Source: Artocarpus heterophyllus (lineage: Eukaryota > Streptophyta > Magnoliopsida > Rosales > Moraceae). From it: a DNA stretch of 64,000 bases. Shown in pieces: positions 1 through 10,609 of the stretch. Within the stretch, counting starts at the first letter, position 1, and each line of letters begins with the position of its first letter. The stretch covers positions 11,290,091-11,354,090 of the forward strand of contig CM046340.1 in NCBI GenBank assembly GCA_025403435.1. The letters are read 5' to 3'. The notes beneath the pieces were generated by a model. It did not search any database. It was given only the letters and a program-made list of their open reading frames with translations, and was not told where the DNA came from. Made by a program: the position numbers and the translations under genes.

Positions 1-280
1 TTCCAAGTTAGTAACTATCATATTAAAAAAGTATAATAGTTTAACGAAACTTGATAAAATATTTGACTATTTAGAGCTCTGTTTATTGATAAATTTTTTA
101 TCTAATAATTACTCATAGTGATAAAATATAAAGATTTATATCCTTATTTAAGCCCTTTCAAATTTATTTCCCTACTCTTTCCTTTTGATATTGATTAAAT
201 AAGGGCAAATTAACACACTAAAAAGGTGAAGAAAGGAACACATCCTCTAATTTTGTCATCATTTAAAAATAATATCTATT

Positions 281-577
281 AAGTGTTTGGAAGTAGTTCA
301 AAACACGATACATTTAGCAATTAAGTTCATGGATTTAACTTTGTGAACAATTTAAAGCTCAATTATAATATGATATAAAATAAAAATATGTTATAGTATA
401 AGGTTCTTATATACTACAGTGTTTGAAATCAAACTCATGAGTTTAAACTTATTTGTTAAATATTTTAAGTTTGAATCATAAATAGCATAAATTTTCACAT
501 ACTATAATAAAAAATATTATAAAATTTTCACATATCACAATATTACAATTAATAGTTTAAGCCACCCTCCCAAACCC
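281..577. mobile_element. MITE of the GTGTTTGG-terminus family
   Basis: The left end reads AAGTGTTTGGAAG and the right end CACCCTCCCAAACCC, which are imperfect inverted termini. The interior carries the recurring 'TATAGTATAAGGTTCTTATATACTAC' type core in diverged form. Relatives occur at 40.0, 45.0, 62.6 and 63.4 kb. There is no coding capacity. The superfamily is not assigned because no clear target duplication is visible. Confidence 0.5.
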
Positions 578-1148
578 GTATATTTCATATGAAATATCGT
601 TGGAAAAAGATGCGAAGCCTCGACAAAATTTTAATATATAATATCATGGTTCATCATTATCTGTGACCGCAAGCAAAGTTTTTGGAATTAGCTAACTTTT
701 TTTTTTTTTTTTTTTTTGCTTGAAAGTTAGCTAGTCTTGTTAAAGTCATTGATGATGTTTCTTACCATACCAATAATAGAGATCAATTGCAGTTACAACA
801 CCATTTTTATTTATTTTTTTTTTATCTGCAGTAATGTCTTAAAGTTGTCGGTCGGCGTCAACTATAGGACCTTTTATTTTATTTTTATTTTTTTTTGTTT
901 TTTAAGTAGTCTAAAAATATATTACATATAAAAACATACTACCATATTTTCAATATTTTTATATTATAACTGTAATGAAATGACGCCAACAACGACAACA
1001 ATCATAAGCTTCGGTTCAATGCATAATAACAGAAATACCAGATATAATAAACGCCGTCCAAGTTACAAAGTCAAACTTACCAAATAATAAATTAAATTAA
1101 ACCAATTCTCTATGAAACTTCTGCACATGAACTCCTCACGGTTCTTCG

Positions 1149-1635
1149 GTTGGGCAATGTTCCTCTACTACAAATAAAAGAATACTCACTATAAGATCAT
1201 GAATCCACTCCTTCAAATTTCAATTACCTCAGGAAAAAAACTAAATAATATATTTATTCTAATCTTTCAAGTATATATTAATGATCATCTTGAATAACAA
1301 TTCTCTTTTTTCCCTTCTTTTGTTCAAATAAAAAATTTTAATCAGTACAATGTAAATTTCTCATATGCTACAATGACAAACAAAAGTATGCTACAATGTA
1401 AAGTTCTCATATGTTATAAGGTTTTCATCAAATTAGTTTAAACCAATACTCTCAAATACTCTAGAGTTGAAACTCTTTTTTTGAACACCCTACTTATTTT
1501 ATTATTATTATTATTTTGCTCTGAAAACGCCCTACTTATTAATTTTCAAGGTTGATGACTTGATAAGCTGATGGAAATGCATACAATTAAAAATAGGAGT
1601 ACAGAAAGTTGATTGTAGAAGATTGCATTCTCAAT
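1149..1635 (+). repeat. Diverged direct duplication, copy A
   Basis: This block begins at GGTTGGGCAATGTTCCTC and ends at GATTGTAGAAGATTGC. It is repeated in the same order and direction at 1813-2198. Copy A holds about 100 bp of MITE-like sequence (around 1348-1490) that copy B lacks. No gene is visible. Confidence 0.65.
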
Positions 1636-1640
1636 ATTAA

Positions 1641-1757
1641 TAGGTGTTTGGCAGGTGGTTAGAACCATTAGCTAGAATTGTAAACTCTATAACATGTAAG
1701 AGCTTTAAACTATTCTTAACTGAAAAATTAGTTAGAACCAACTAATACTAAACAGGC
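1641..1757. mobile_element. Probable MITE between the two duplicated blocks
   Basis: It starts AGGTGTTTGGCAGG and ends near ACTAAACAGGCT, giving weak inverted termini of the same GTGTTTGG family. It contains the short core 'TAACATGTAAGAGCTTTAAA'. It lies between the two copies of the 1149-2198 duplication. Confidence 0.4.
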
Positions 1758-1812
1758 TATAAATTAACTTCTGCAATAGTTTGTATTTTGAACTAAGAAA
1801 AGTGGGATTTCC

Positions 1813-2198
1813 AGTTGGGCAGTGTTCCTCTACTACAAAGGGAAGAATACTCATTATAGGATCATAAATCCACACCTTCAATTAACGATCAGAAAAAGAA
1901 AACAAAACAACTAAATAATAAATTCACTACTTTAATCTATTAATTATATATCAGTGATCATCTTGGATAATAAATCTTTTTTCCCACTATTTTTTTAATT
2001 TACACACTATATCTAATTTTAATATATCTAGACAATTTCGTAGGTGCCTCCCATATATCATTAATAAAAAACCCTATAATATGCACATATTATCAATTTT
2101 CAAGGATTGATGACTTGATCATAAGCATATGGAGATGCATATAATTAAAGATGGGACTACAGGAAGTTGATTGTAGAAGATTCCAGCCTCCATATTTT
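1813..2198 (+). repeat. Diverged direct duplication, copy B
   Basis: Second copy of the block at 1149-1635, starting AGTTGGGCAGTGTTCCTC and sharing the segment around GGAAGTTGATTGTAGAAGAT. It is shorter than copy A because it lacks the internal MITE-like stretch. Confidence 0.65.
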
Positions 2199-2516
2199 AG
2201 ATTTTAGATTCAAAAAATATTAAAAAAAGAAAAAGTGTTATCACTTTCAACAGGTACAGTTGCCAACTTCCTGGAATCTAACTACAAAAATCAATGCTTT
2301 GCTATACGCGCAAAAAAACTGAAATATCTCTATTCATCATGTTAGCTTAAAGACACGGTTTAGCCGTATATTCTCCTTTGCTTAAGCATTAATTTGCTTA
2401 ATCACGCGCTAATCTGGCCACACTACATATGACAACATATCCTATTTTCACTCACATAATTGAAAAAAAAACTATATTAATTAAAAAATACCCCTTTTTT
2501 AATTACTTAATCAAAT

Positions 2517-2524
2517 CTATAAAA
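2517..2524 (+). promoter_or_regulatory. Probable TATA box of the 2594 gene
   Basis: CTATAAAA lies 70 bases before the ATG at 2594. With the usual 25-35 base spacing this would place transcription start near 2550 and give a short leader of about 45 bases. Inferred from motif and position only. Confidence 0.5.
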
Positions 2525-2593
2525 CATCATATACATATACACCATTAACATATCCAAGTCTAACAAATACATTTCCTCAAACCCTCTTCTAAT

Positions 2594-3103
2594 ATGGCAT
2601 ATTCAACAACTTCCATTGACACTTTTTCCTTTAACGCTTTTTCTGATTTCTCAAAAACTGGTAATTTATTACCTTTAGATTGCAGAATATCAAAGATATC
2701 ATCATCAAGTGTAGTCCCAACCACAAGAGTTCTCGCAACAAGAAGAGATCGTCATCATCAAGCCAATCATGATCATGATCATCATCATAACAACTACATG
2801 AGCCGCAGCAGATTGGTGGATGCGAACATGATTGTTCTGAGGAAGAGGATTCATGAGATGAAGATGTTTGAGAGGAATTATGAGCCTCCTTCTGATTGGA
2901 TGGATTGGGAGAAAAAATATTACACATCTTATGATTCTCTGATATGTCACATGGTGGGGTTTTTGCAGTCTCAGATGATGAACACCAGGCCAAGCTTGGC
3001 TTTAGGAATGGTGCTTTTGGTCCTCTTCAGTGTCCCTACCGCTTCAGCTATGGTCTTGTCTCATTTGATGGATCTAGCTAAGGGACTCCTCATTAATAAT
3101 TAA
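2594..3103 (+). CDS. Small plant-specific membrane protein, function unknown
   Basis: Single-exon frame of 169 codons starting at ATG 2594 and ending TAA. Residues 1-50 are rich in Ser and Thr with scattered Arg, like a targeting peptide. Residues 54-66 are a His/Asp cluster (HHQANHDHDHHHN). Residues 76-115 (LRKRIHEMKMFERNYEPPSD, then a Trp/Tyr-rich run) are basic then aromatic. Residues 131-153 form one hydrophobic segment followed by a short tail. From memory, small uncharacterised proteins conserved across eudicots share the RKRIHEMKM..ERNYEPPS.WM.WEK block and the RPS.ALGM membrane segment; I know no tested function. A TATA box lies 70 bases upstream. Coding is supported by length, the conserved block and promoter context. 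Reverse-strand frames over the same stretch are shadows. Localisation (plastid or mitochondrial membrane) is inference. Confidence 0.85.
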   Translation: MAYSTTSIDTFSFNAFSDFSKTGNLLPLDCRISKISSSSVVPTTRVLATRRDRHHQANHDHDHHHNNYMSRSRLVDANMIVLRKRIHEMKMFERNYEPPSDWMDWEKKYYTSYDSLICHMVGFLQSQMMNTRPSLALGMVLLVLFSVPTASAMVLSHLMDLAKGLLINN

Positions 3104-3726
3104 TTAGTATTTGATTAATTTTCATTTTCCTTGTAAGTTTTTTTTTTTTGTTTGATGTGTAAATACAAGATTGATATATGCATATACATGTAATTCTTTG
3201 CATTAATGATCAGCAATGAAAGTATATGTATCTTATATTTTGTTTTGGTTTTCTTGCTATGTTCTTTTTCATTGTAGATCATCCATAATTAAGTAGTTTG
3301 TTTCTTTAAGTTAATTTATCTTACCGATATGAGAAATCCTCGTATTAAACTCTTGAAAGGGAACCTTCTGGACGTAATTTATAATTAGCCCTTAAGACCC
3401 CGAAAAAAAGTTCAAAATTTTTTGGTTGGGATAATGGACACACATATATAGTATTATTGTAGTATGTATATACATACATGGATGAGTATGTGCATATATA
3501 TACACATATGATATTGTTGTATTATGTATGTATATACATGGATGGATATATAGATATATATATATATATATATCAGTACACATGACAATATGAGGTTGAC
3601 CACTTTCCATGTGTTTTACAATTTGGGCATGTGCTAAATAATTGCAAACGACTCTCCATCAAATATTATTTGCTTGCAAGTTAGCAACTCATGTAACACA
3701 AACTAATTAGGATATAATTATTATAT
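3104..3726. other. 3' flank of the 2594 gene and AT microsatellite
   Basis: Holds the probable 3' UTR (AT-rich, with AATGAA-like polyadenylation signals around 3210) and, at about 3440-3580, a stretch of TATG/TACA and TATATA simple repeat. No gene is seen. Confidence 0.5.
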
Positions 3727-3959
3727 GTTTAGCACACCGTATTAACACCTCATATTGTATTATTTAAAAATAATACAATTGACATCCATGTCTCGTACTA
3801 TTTAATACAAAATCAAAAAATTAACACAATACAAGTCGTGATATTAAATACGATCAAAAACCTCCGTATATATTAGACTGTATTGTATAATTTATACAAA
3901 AGTACACATTAATAAATCAATCAAATATTTAAAATATATTAAAAATTAACATAAAAGTC

Positions 3960-4793
3960 AGAGTTTTAAAATGAGATTCAAGATTGGGATCTAAGGTTGA
4001 GATTCGAAATTAAGATCGGGTTCGGACTTAGGACTAGGGTCTAAGGTCTAGTCGAAGCCAGGATTCAAAACCAGGATCATGGTCAGAATTCGAGGTTGGT
4101 GTCAGGATTCAAGATCAGGTCAAGATTTGAGACCAAGATTGAGATCGAGATGTAGGAATATGGTTAGGGTCGGGGTCAGAATTTTGGGTTAGGATTAAGG
4201 GTCGAGATTTGAGATTTAGGATCGAAGTTGGGTCAGGGTTGGGGTCGGGATTCAGGATAAGGGTTGAGGTCGAGAATCGAGACTAGTGTCATGGTAGAAG
4301 CCAGGATTCAGGGCTAGGGTCAGGGTCAGGATTTTGGGTCAAGATTCAAGACCGCGGTTGGGATTTAAGACTGGAGCCGAGGTCGAGATTCCAGACCGGT
4401 GTTTGGATCAGAGTCGAGATTTAAGACCAAGGTCGAGGTTGGGATTCTGGGTCAGGATTCAAGACCATGATTGAGATTCAGAACCAGGGTTGGAATTAGG
4501 ATTTAGATCGGGGTCGCGTTTCGAGGCCAAGATTTGGGAGTAGGGTCGAGGTCGAAGTCAAAATTTGAGACCGCAGTTGCGGTCGGGATTCAAGTGCAGT
4601 CGAGATTCAAGGTAGGTGTCAGGATTCTAGGTTGAGATTCAAGACCAAGATCAAAATCGGGATTTGAATCCAAGGTTGGAATTCGAGGTTGGAGTTGGGA
4701 TTTGCAATCGAGATAGGGGTTAGGTTCAAAACCAAGGTCAAGATTCAGAGTCGAGGTAAGGGTCAAGATTCTGAATGAGGGTTGAGGTCAAGA
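3960..4793 (+). repeat. Left inner arm, purine-rich degenerate tandem repeat
   Basis: Runs of GGATTCNNGACCNNGGTCGAGGTC-like units of variable length, for example around 4070, 4320 and 4440. GA and GT richness on this strand contrasts with the AT-rich flanks. Its inverted partner follows immediately. Confidence 0.8.
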
Positions 4794-4794
4794 C

Positions 4795-5470
4795 CCGACC
4801 CCGACCTAGACCTAGTCTTGAATCTCGACCTCAACACCAATCCTAAATCCTAAGCCCGATCCTAAATCTTGGCTCGATCCCGACCCCAACACTAGTCTCG
4901 AATTTTGACCTCGAATCTAAGCTTGATCTCAAATCCCAACTCTAACATCAGTCCTGAATCTCGAGCTCGACCTTAATCCCCAATCCTATCCTCGATCTCG
5001 ATCCTAGTCCCAAATCCCAACTGCAACCTCAAATCTCAACCTCGACACCAGTCTTGACCCCAACACCGATCTAGACCTCGACATTGGTCTTAAATCCCGA
5101 CCTCTACCTTGGCCCGAATCCTAATCCTGACTCTGGTCCTGAATCTTAAATCCCGACCCCGATCCTAGATCATGAATTCTTACCACGACACCGGTCTCGA
5201 ATCATGAACCCAACCTTAAATCCTAACCTCGATCCTAAATCTTGTCCCTGACTCCAACCCTAGTCCCGAATTTCAACCCTAACTTTAGCCCTAAATCATA
5301 ATCCTAGTCTTGAATCCTATTCTTGTCCCGAACTTCGGTCTCGAATCTTGATCCCAACCATGGTCTCAAATCCCATCCCCGACCTTGACCTTGGTCCCAA
5401 ATTTCGACCTCGACTCTGGTCTTGAATCCCAACCCTGATCCTGATCTCAGACCTGAAGTTCGACCCAAAA
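4795..5470 (-). repeat. Right inner arm, inverted copy of the repeat
   Basis: The same unit as 3960-4793 but in reverse complement (GACCTCGAATCC, CCTTGGTCCCAAATTTCGAC and similar). The switch in strand composition is abrupt at about 4794. Confidence 0.8.
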
Positions 5471-5652
5471 GCCATGACTCAAATTTACTATATTTAAAGT
5501 TTAAATATTAATATAATACAATACGATAGTAAACAAGCATTGTATAGTGTAATACGACATGTTAACACAGTATAAAACTAAACAATATATTGTATAACAT
5601 TAATATAATATAATACAATATAATACAATACAATAAATGTGCGAAACATGCC

Positions 5653-6775
5653 CTTATTGGACAAAAACCTCATGTATACACCATACCACATCGTGACGTT
5701 GCTCTTTAGAACTTTTTATAATTTACCGCATGAAAACAAATTCCAAAGTGCAAGCAAAAACCTGCAACATCACACAGAGGCTGAATTATTAAAAAAAAAA
5801 AAGGGATAAAAATCAAGCTGAGACATATTTTATGATTTACAGAGAATAATTAAACATATATAACAACATCAAAATATATGTGTATACGATTTGTACGCCA
5901 TTATTAGTTTTACAATATGAACTCAAGCGCATAAGGAGCGTCTGAGGCATGACAAAGACTAGATATCTAACAATAATGCGTTCACGACTCATAATCCTTT
6001 GTTTCACATCACGAAATTAGTATGTTGAGCATTATAATTCCACCACGTTTTCTTCCATGAATTTCATAATACCTGAAAAGATGTCTCGAACTTTTTTTAA
6101 AGTAGTTGAACAGAAAGGCCTTCTTAAGTAAATGCTAAATAAATTTCAGTCTTTTTTTAATTTTTCATGATTAAAACATGGTATTATTGTCAGATCATTA
6201 ATGTGAACAAAAACATGTCTATATATGCTCGTGGGTTTTACAACTTTCAAGGGAATGTAATATAATAACGTGCAACATTACCAATTTGACATAGCCGCCG
6301 TTAGCCCCAAGAAGAAAGTAAAGGGCCTCATCATATCAAGGTCTGCGCATGTATATGGAAACAACAGCTTTCTGCCAAGCAGATATTTGATCATCCCCTT
6401 GTGAGCTAGGTATATATAGCTGCGTGCGTATCTACAAAATAAAAGCACAGTACTTGATATAAGAAACTTCAGCTCTTCTAACATGATCAGTTCCAGATCA
6501 AAGAATCTGTTAGTCGTTCATTTAATTTAAAGGTTTGAACAGAAATTTTGTGCATTCTTACGAGAAAAAATGCCCTAAAAAAATAGTTCAAAATATAATT
6601 CAAACCTATTAAACAAACGTATGTCTTAGGCTTTTCCACCTGAAAGAAACTTCTGGCTAATATACCTATATATATAAATAGCTCATCATTTGAAGAATAT
6701 GTGTGCGTGTTGGTGGATTTGCAAATTTTTTTCTCTCTAAAAGAGCAAAATGCATGTTTAAAGAAAGTAAGAATG
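5653..6775. other. Intergenic stretch downstream of MIR319
   Basis: No recognisable gene. The stretch after 6270 is slightly less AT-rich and would lie in or beyond the 3' part of the minus-strand primary miRNA transcript. The open frames there have no recognisable domain. Confidence 0.4.
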
Positions 6776-6964
6776 TGGATCCAGAGGGAGCTCCCTTCAG
6801 TCCAAGACGTGACATCCGCAACCAAACTCGGCTAGTTCCTGCACCGTTAGATAAAAAACACAACAAACTTTTCACAATTTTCTGATGAGCTCTTGAACCA
6901 ACGAGTCAGCAGCAGAGTGTCAGTCTCGGTGTCTTGGACTGGACTGAAAAATGCTCCTTCTTCC
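6776..6964 (-). ncRNA. MIR319: MIR319 precursor hairpin
   Basis: The minus strand contains TTGGACTGAAGGGAGCTCCC followed by T at 6805-6785, identical as I recall it to mature miR319a/b. The opposite arm at 6959-6940 (minus strand) is AAGGAGCATTTTTCAGTCCA and pairs with it, with a small internal loop. The stem continues toward the loop: GACACCGAGACTGACACTC pairs with the stretch just upstream of the mature sequence. It also continues outward, where TGGAAGAAGGAGC pairs with GGAGCTCCCTCTGGATCCA. Mature sequence on the 3' arm, a precursor of about 190 bases and a long upper stem are the family's features. miR319 guides cleavage of TCP-class transcription factor mRNAs that control leaf growth and maturation. 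The star arm contains a tandem GGACTGGACT (plus strand 6936-6945) that could shift pairing. No promoter can be assigned with confidence. Confidence 0.92.
6785..6805 (-). ncRNA. Mature miR319 (21 nt)
   Basis: Exact match over 21 bases to the miR319a/b sequence as I recall it, on the 3' arm of the hairpin. Confidence 0.93.
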
Positions 6965-8925
6965 ATAAACTTTTCTCCTCACACGAAGATTCCTTTGAAA
7001 TATTTACAATTCTAATGGAATCAAAAGGAGCAAAGACAACAGGTCTACCACTAAAGGATCAGAATAATGGTCTCAGTAGTAAAAAGGGTTTTGTAGGGCT
7101 TTGTTTGCAACCTGCACTATCGTAATGGAAAGTGGAAAGAGACCCCACGGTTACTTGATTATATGGGAGTTGAATACACACATTTATTTTTTATTATAAT
7201 TTTTACTAAAAAAACTAAATGAAAGTATCAAATTAGAACAAATTAAATCACACCCAAGAATTCTCATGACTAGCTAAGCCTATTAAAATTGACTGCTATA
7301 TATATGTATGTATGTATGTATATGCATGTGTAAGAGAGAGAAACAGAGGACACGTTGGATAAGAAAGGGAAGGATACGAGGGAGGAAGGAGAAGGAGAGG
7401 AGTCTACATGTAGATGAAGAAACGTTGGCACTGAAGGGCAAACTCCTATCTGAAAATCTAAAGGGGATAGTGAGTTGCAGGTTTAGGGTCAGTGATAGGA
7501 TCATGCGAATTATGGTTTAAATTATTTTGTTATAATATTTTTTTATAAAAATTTAAATTTTTATTTAAATATTTTATTTAAATATTCAAACCAAATACAC
7601 CAGCAAGGTTGAAAATTATTTGGAGGCGTTTTGCAGCTCACAACATACAGCTAGAGATTTGTACAGTCTGAGATGTTTGTACCCTGCTCTAATTAATACA
7701 TCTTTTCATACAGCTAGAGGGCTCAAATATTGTCTAATATTATAATATCAAAAGTTGCAATACATGCATGTGTGTGGACTGTGGATGGAAAGCTTATCTG
7801 CCCTCCTGGCCTCTCTCTTTTCTCAACCAGCACTGCTACTTCTCTGTCTCAAGGCTGCCACTTCTTTATTTGATTTAAATGATGTTTGACAGAATTATTT
7901 GTATTATAATACATAAAAAATTTATATTGTAATAATTTTTTATTATTATTATAATATATAAAAATTTTATATCATCTATAACTAAAAGAATAATTCAAAC
8001 TATGGCCCATACTAAACTATGAAACACTCTTTTAGTATGTACGTGTATATGTAACATGTGCATTATCTTTTAGGCCCCCAAGGTTGAGAACAAATACAAG
8101 GAAATGTTAATTGATGGTGCAGGGATATTAGACATGGTTTTATATGTACAATATTTACAAGGTGTTTAAAAAACTTTAAATTACAATAATTTAAACTATT
8201 GTAAGAGCTTTATATTATTTATGGTTAGAATATAGCTATAAAAATATTTTTCTAATTTGCCAATTAGTTGAGAAGAATGTACAGAAAATTGTATCTTTCT
8301 ATTAAGATGTATAATCTTTCTAATTTGCTTTTTAGGCTCTGAAGCAGTGAAGCTGAACAACACTTATTTTCTTAAATTCATTTTCTTGCTCAGTCAATTA
8401 GAAATATTCGGGGCTTTATTACTATCACTAATTTTACAGTAGCTTTGAGAAATTAATTTTTTTTTGGGTGCTAACCTTTAGAATCTCTAAGCCAGTACCT
8501 AGTACTGAGAAGTATATAAAAAGAAAATTCACGAGCTTTTAAATATTGTGTGCGCTGACTACTGATCATAAGATTCATCTACTGGATTTTTATGTCAAAC
8601 AAGCAAGCATGCATGATTGTTCTGATATATATCAATATATATACATGTATATATATATATATATAGAGTTCCTAATCCTTTGCAGCGGTTTAATTAGCTA
8701 ACGTTAATCTGTTTAAAGTTCATTAATTAGGAGATACTTAAGCAAACCATAAAAAAGTAGTCCTCAAAAAACGTACATGTTTAGTTAGTATAATATAAGA
8801 AAAAATCATTGAACACCAACTAATTCACTCCGATAAAGAAAGAGGGAACTTCTTCCCGATCATTACTCTCTTAAGTATTAAACCAAGTAAATTAACGGTT
8901 AAGAATAATTCACAGGCTATTATGC
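6965..8925. other. Intergenic, MIR319 upstream side
   Basis: Should contain the minus-strand promoter of MIR319, but no single TATA box stands out. Also holds a TATG/TA simple repeat near 7300-7325, a short MITE (7514-7599), a partial GTGTTTGG-family MITE near 8158-8270 and a (TA) tract near 8640-8664. No protein gene is seen. Confidence 0.4.
7514..7599. mobile_element. Short AT-rich MITE, family 2
   Basis: GGTTTAAATTATTTTGTTAT, then TTTTTATAAAAATTTAAATT, ending CAAACCAAATACACC. The same core occurs at 11.8, 12.3, 35.8 and 40.7 kb. About 90 bp, noncoding. Confidence 0.55.
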
Positions 8926-8997
8926 TTTAATTACTAGGTTGCTAAGTCGTGTTTATTGTTTAATTACTAGGTTGCTAAGTCGTGTTTATTGTTTAAT
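8926..8997 (+). repeat. Perfect 33-bp tandem duplication
   Basis: The unit TTTAATTACTAGGTTGCTAA...TTTATTG is present twice without mismatch, plus the start of a third. Lack of divergence implies a recent slippage or duplication. Confidence 0.9.
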
Positions 8998-10019
8998 TAT
9001 ATCTTTGTGTACATAGTTGATCGCTAATAATAATAGGGAGATATTTTGTGAAACACTTCATGTGGTTATGATATATTCCATGCAAATTCGGTAACCACAT
9101 GACAAGACAACCACTTTTTCTTGCCTCGGCCTGGTGTGGCATATGTCAGTCACTCCATTTGTGGCATGCATAATCAAATTGGAATGTGTGAATATATATA
9201 CACACACGCACTGCTTCTTCTGTGCCTTGGTAAATTCAACTGTCGAAAAAATAAAAACCATTAAAGGTTTCGTGTAAATATGTACCTAACTGTTCAAATA
9301 GGAGCTTGAAGTGTGTGTGTCTTCCTATGTTATTACTATTGGTAATGCAATTTCAATAGATATGACAGAATTGCAGAATAATTACTACAACATTGTAAGC
9401 CCGTATGGTTTAAGAATTATTTAATTTTTTAAACTTAAATTTAAATTTAAATATTAAATATTATTTTGATGTTTGTTTATTTTTCTTAAAATTTAAATTT
9501 TTCGAGTATCAAGAATTCAAGTTTCTCAGAGTTTTAACTCTCTCTAAACTTTTGATACTCAGATATCTCTATTACAATAAAAACTAAAATTTTTTTTCTT
9601 ATATTTTAAGAAAAAATCATAACTTCTTCATTTGTTATCCAATTGAGATGATTTTTTTCATTGTGTTCGTAGTGAAGAGAGGAATAAATTAATATCCATA
9701 TTGCATATTTCTTAGGATCATTAACATTAAGTTTTTATTAGATTTGTTGATAAATTAAAAACTATTTTTACTACCTCTTCAAACACAAATTTTAATTTAT
9801 TCCATACTTAGATTAAAACCTAAATGCATATTCAAACGTCAATTCGGATAACAATTCAAATCACTAACTCAAATTCTAATTCAAATCACACTAACCCAAA
9901 TCAAATCACTAATTTAAATTCATTTACCAAACAAACTCGTAGCGTACTGAGACATATCAATATCATATTTTTCCTTGTATGACTCATTTGTTGTATGTTG
10001 TCACGTTGTATAGTAATGC
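8998..10019. other. Intergenic AT-rich stretch
   Basis: No gene seen. The part from about 9405 (GTATGGTTTAAGAATTATTT) to 9945 (ACCAAACAAACTCGTA) has weakly inverted ends and may be one decayed MITE of about 540 bp, but no target duplication was found. Confidence 0.35.
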
Positions 10020-10027
10020 ATCCCATT
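10020..10027. repeat. Target-site duplication, left
   Basis: ATCCCATT directly before the element at 10028; identical to 10602-10609. Confidence 0.85.
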
Positions 10028-10601
10028 TAGGGCCGGTAATTTCAGACATGACACGATGACATGATTTGAAAACGACACGAGATAAACGGGTTTAGACCGC
10101 ACGTTTATTAATTGGGTCATAAATAGGTTAGCACGAATAACACGAAAATAAACGGGCTGGATTCGTGCTAATATGTCTAACACGCCTTAACACGTTTAAT
10201 TAAACGGGCAATAAATGTGTCGACAAGGCATGACACGACCTGCTAGTTTATGACACATTTAAACTTAAAAATAAAAATATTTAAAATATTTATAGTAAGT
10301 TAGTAAGTTAGTATTAATTAGATATTATGTTTTTGTTAATTTTCTTTATTGGCTTTTTTAATTTTTTTATTTTTAGTTAACTAGGTCATAAACGTGTCAT
10401 ATGCGTGTTATTATCGTGCCAACCTATCACGGCCCGCTTAGTAATCATGTTAATCGTGTCGTGCCGTGTTACGCTTGCTATAAGCGGGTCGTGTTCGTGT
10501 TTGCATTTCTGACATGTTTATTAATCGTGTCGTATTCGTGTTCGGCTTAAACGTGTCCTGTTGTAAGCGTGCCGACACGAACACAAATTTTGCCACCCCT
10601 A
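10028..10601. mobile_element. Nonautonomous hAT element (574 bp)
   Basis: Flanked by the perfect 8-bp direct repeat ATCCCATT. Its ends are TAGGGCCGGTAATTT and, inverted, TAGGGGTGGCAAAATTT. An 8-bp target duplication with TAG/CAG-type short inverted termini is the hAT hallmark. The subterminal regions are full of CACG/CGTG repeats (for example ACACGAATAACACGAAAATA), in opposite orientation at the two ends, as expected for transposase-binding motifs. There is no coding frame, so it depends on another element. Confidence 0.85.
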
Positions 10602-10609
10602 ATCCCATT
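10602..10609. repeat. Target-site duplication, right
   Basis: ATCCCATT directly after the element end at 10601. Confidence 0.85.

Larger units (their letters stand above)
3729..5652. mobile_element. Fold-back (long inverted repeat) element
   Basis: The two ends read GTTTAGCACA and, inverted, GTTTCGCACA. Inside are AT-rich outer arms (3729-3957 and about 5480-5652). The inner arms are built from degenerate repeats of a roughly 20-25 bp unit resembling GGATTCGAGACCAGGGTCGA. From about 3960 to 4793 the + strand carries the purine-rich form; from about 4795 to 5470 it carries the reverse complement. The whole can therefore fold into a long imperfect hairpin centred near 4794. This architecture, subrepeats inside long inverted arms, is that of fold-back or long-TIR Mutator-type elements. 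No transposase frame and no convincing target duplication are seen, so the superfamily is open. Confidence 0.65.

Noticed and set aside
2631..2993. Minus-strand frames over the 2594 gene, rich in Ser and Asp
   Set aside because: Shadow of the His/Asp-coding repeats on the + strand; the promoter and conserved protein are on the + strand.
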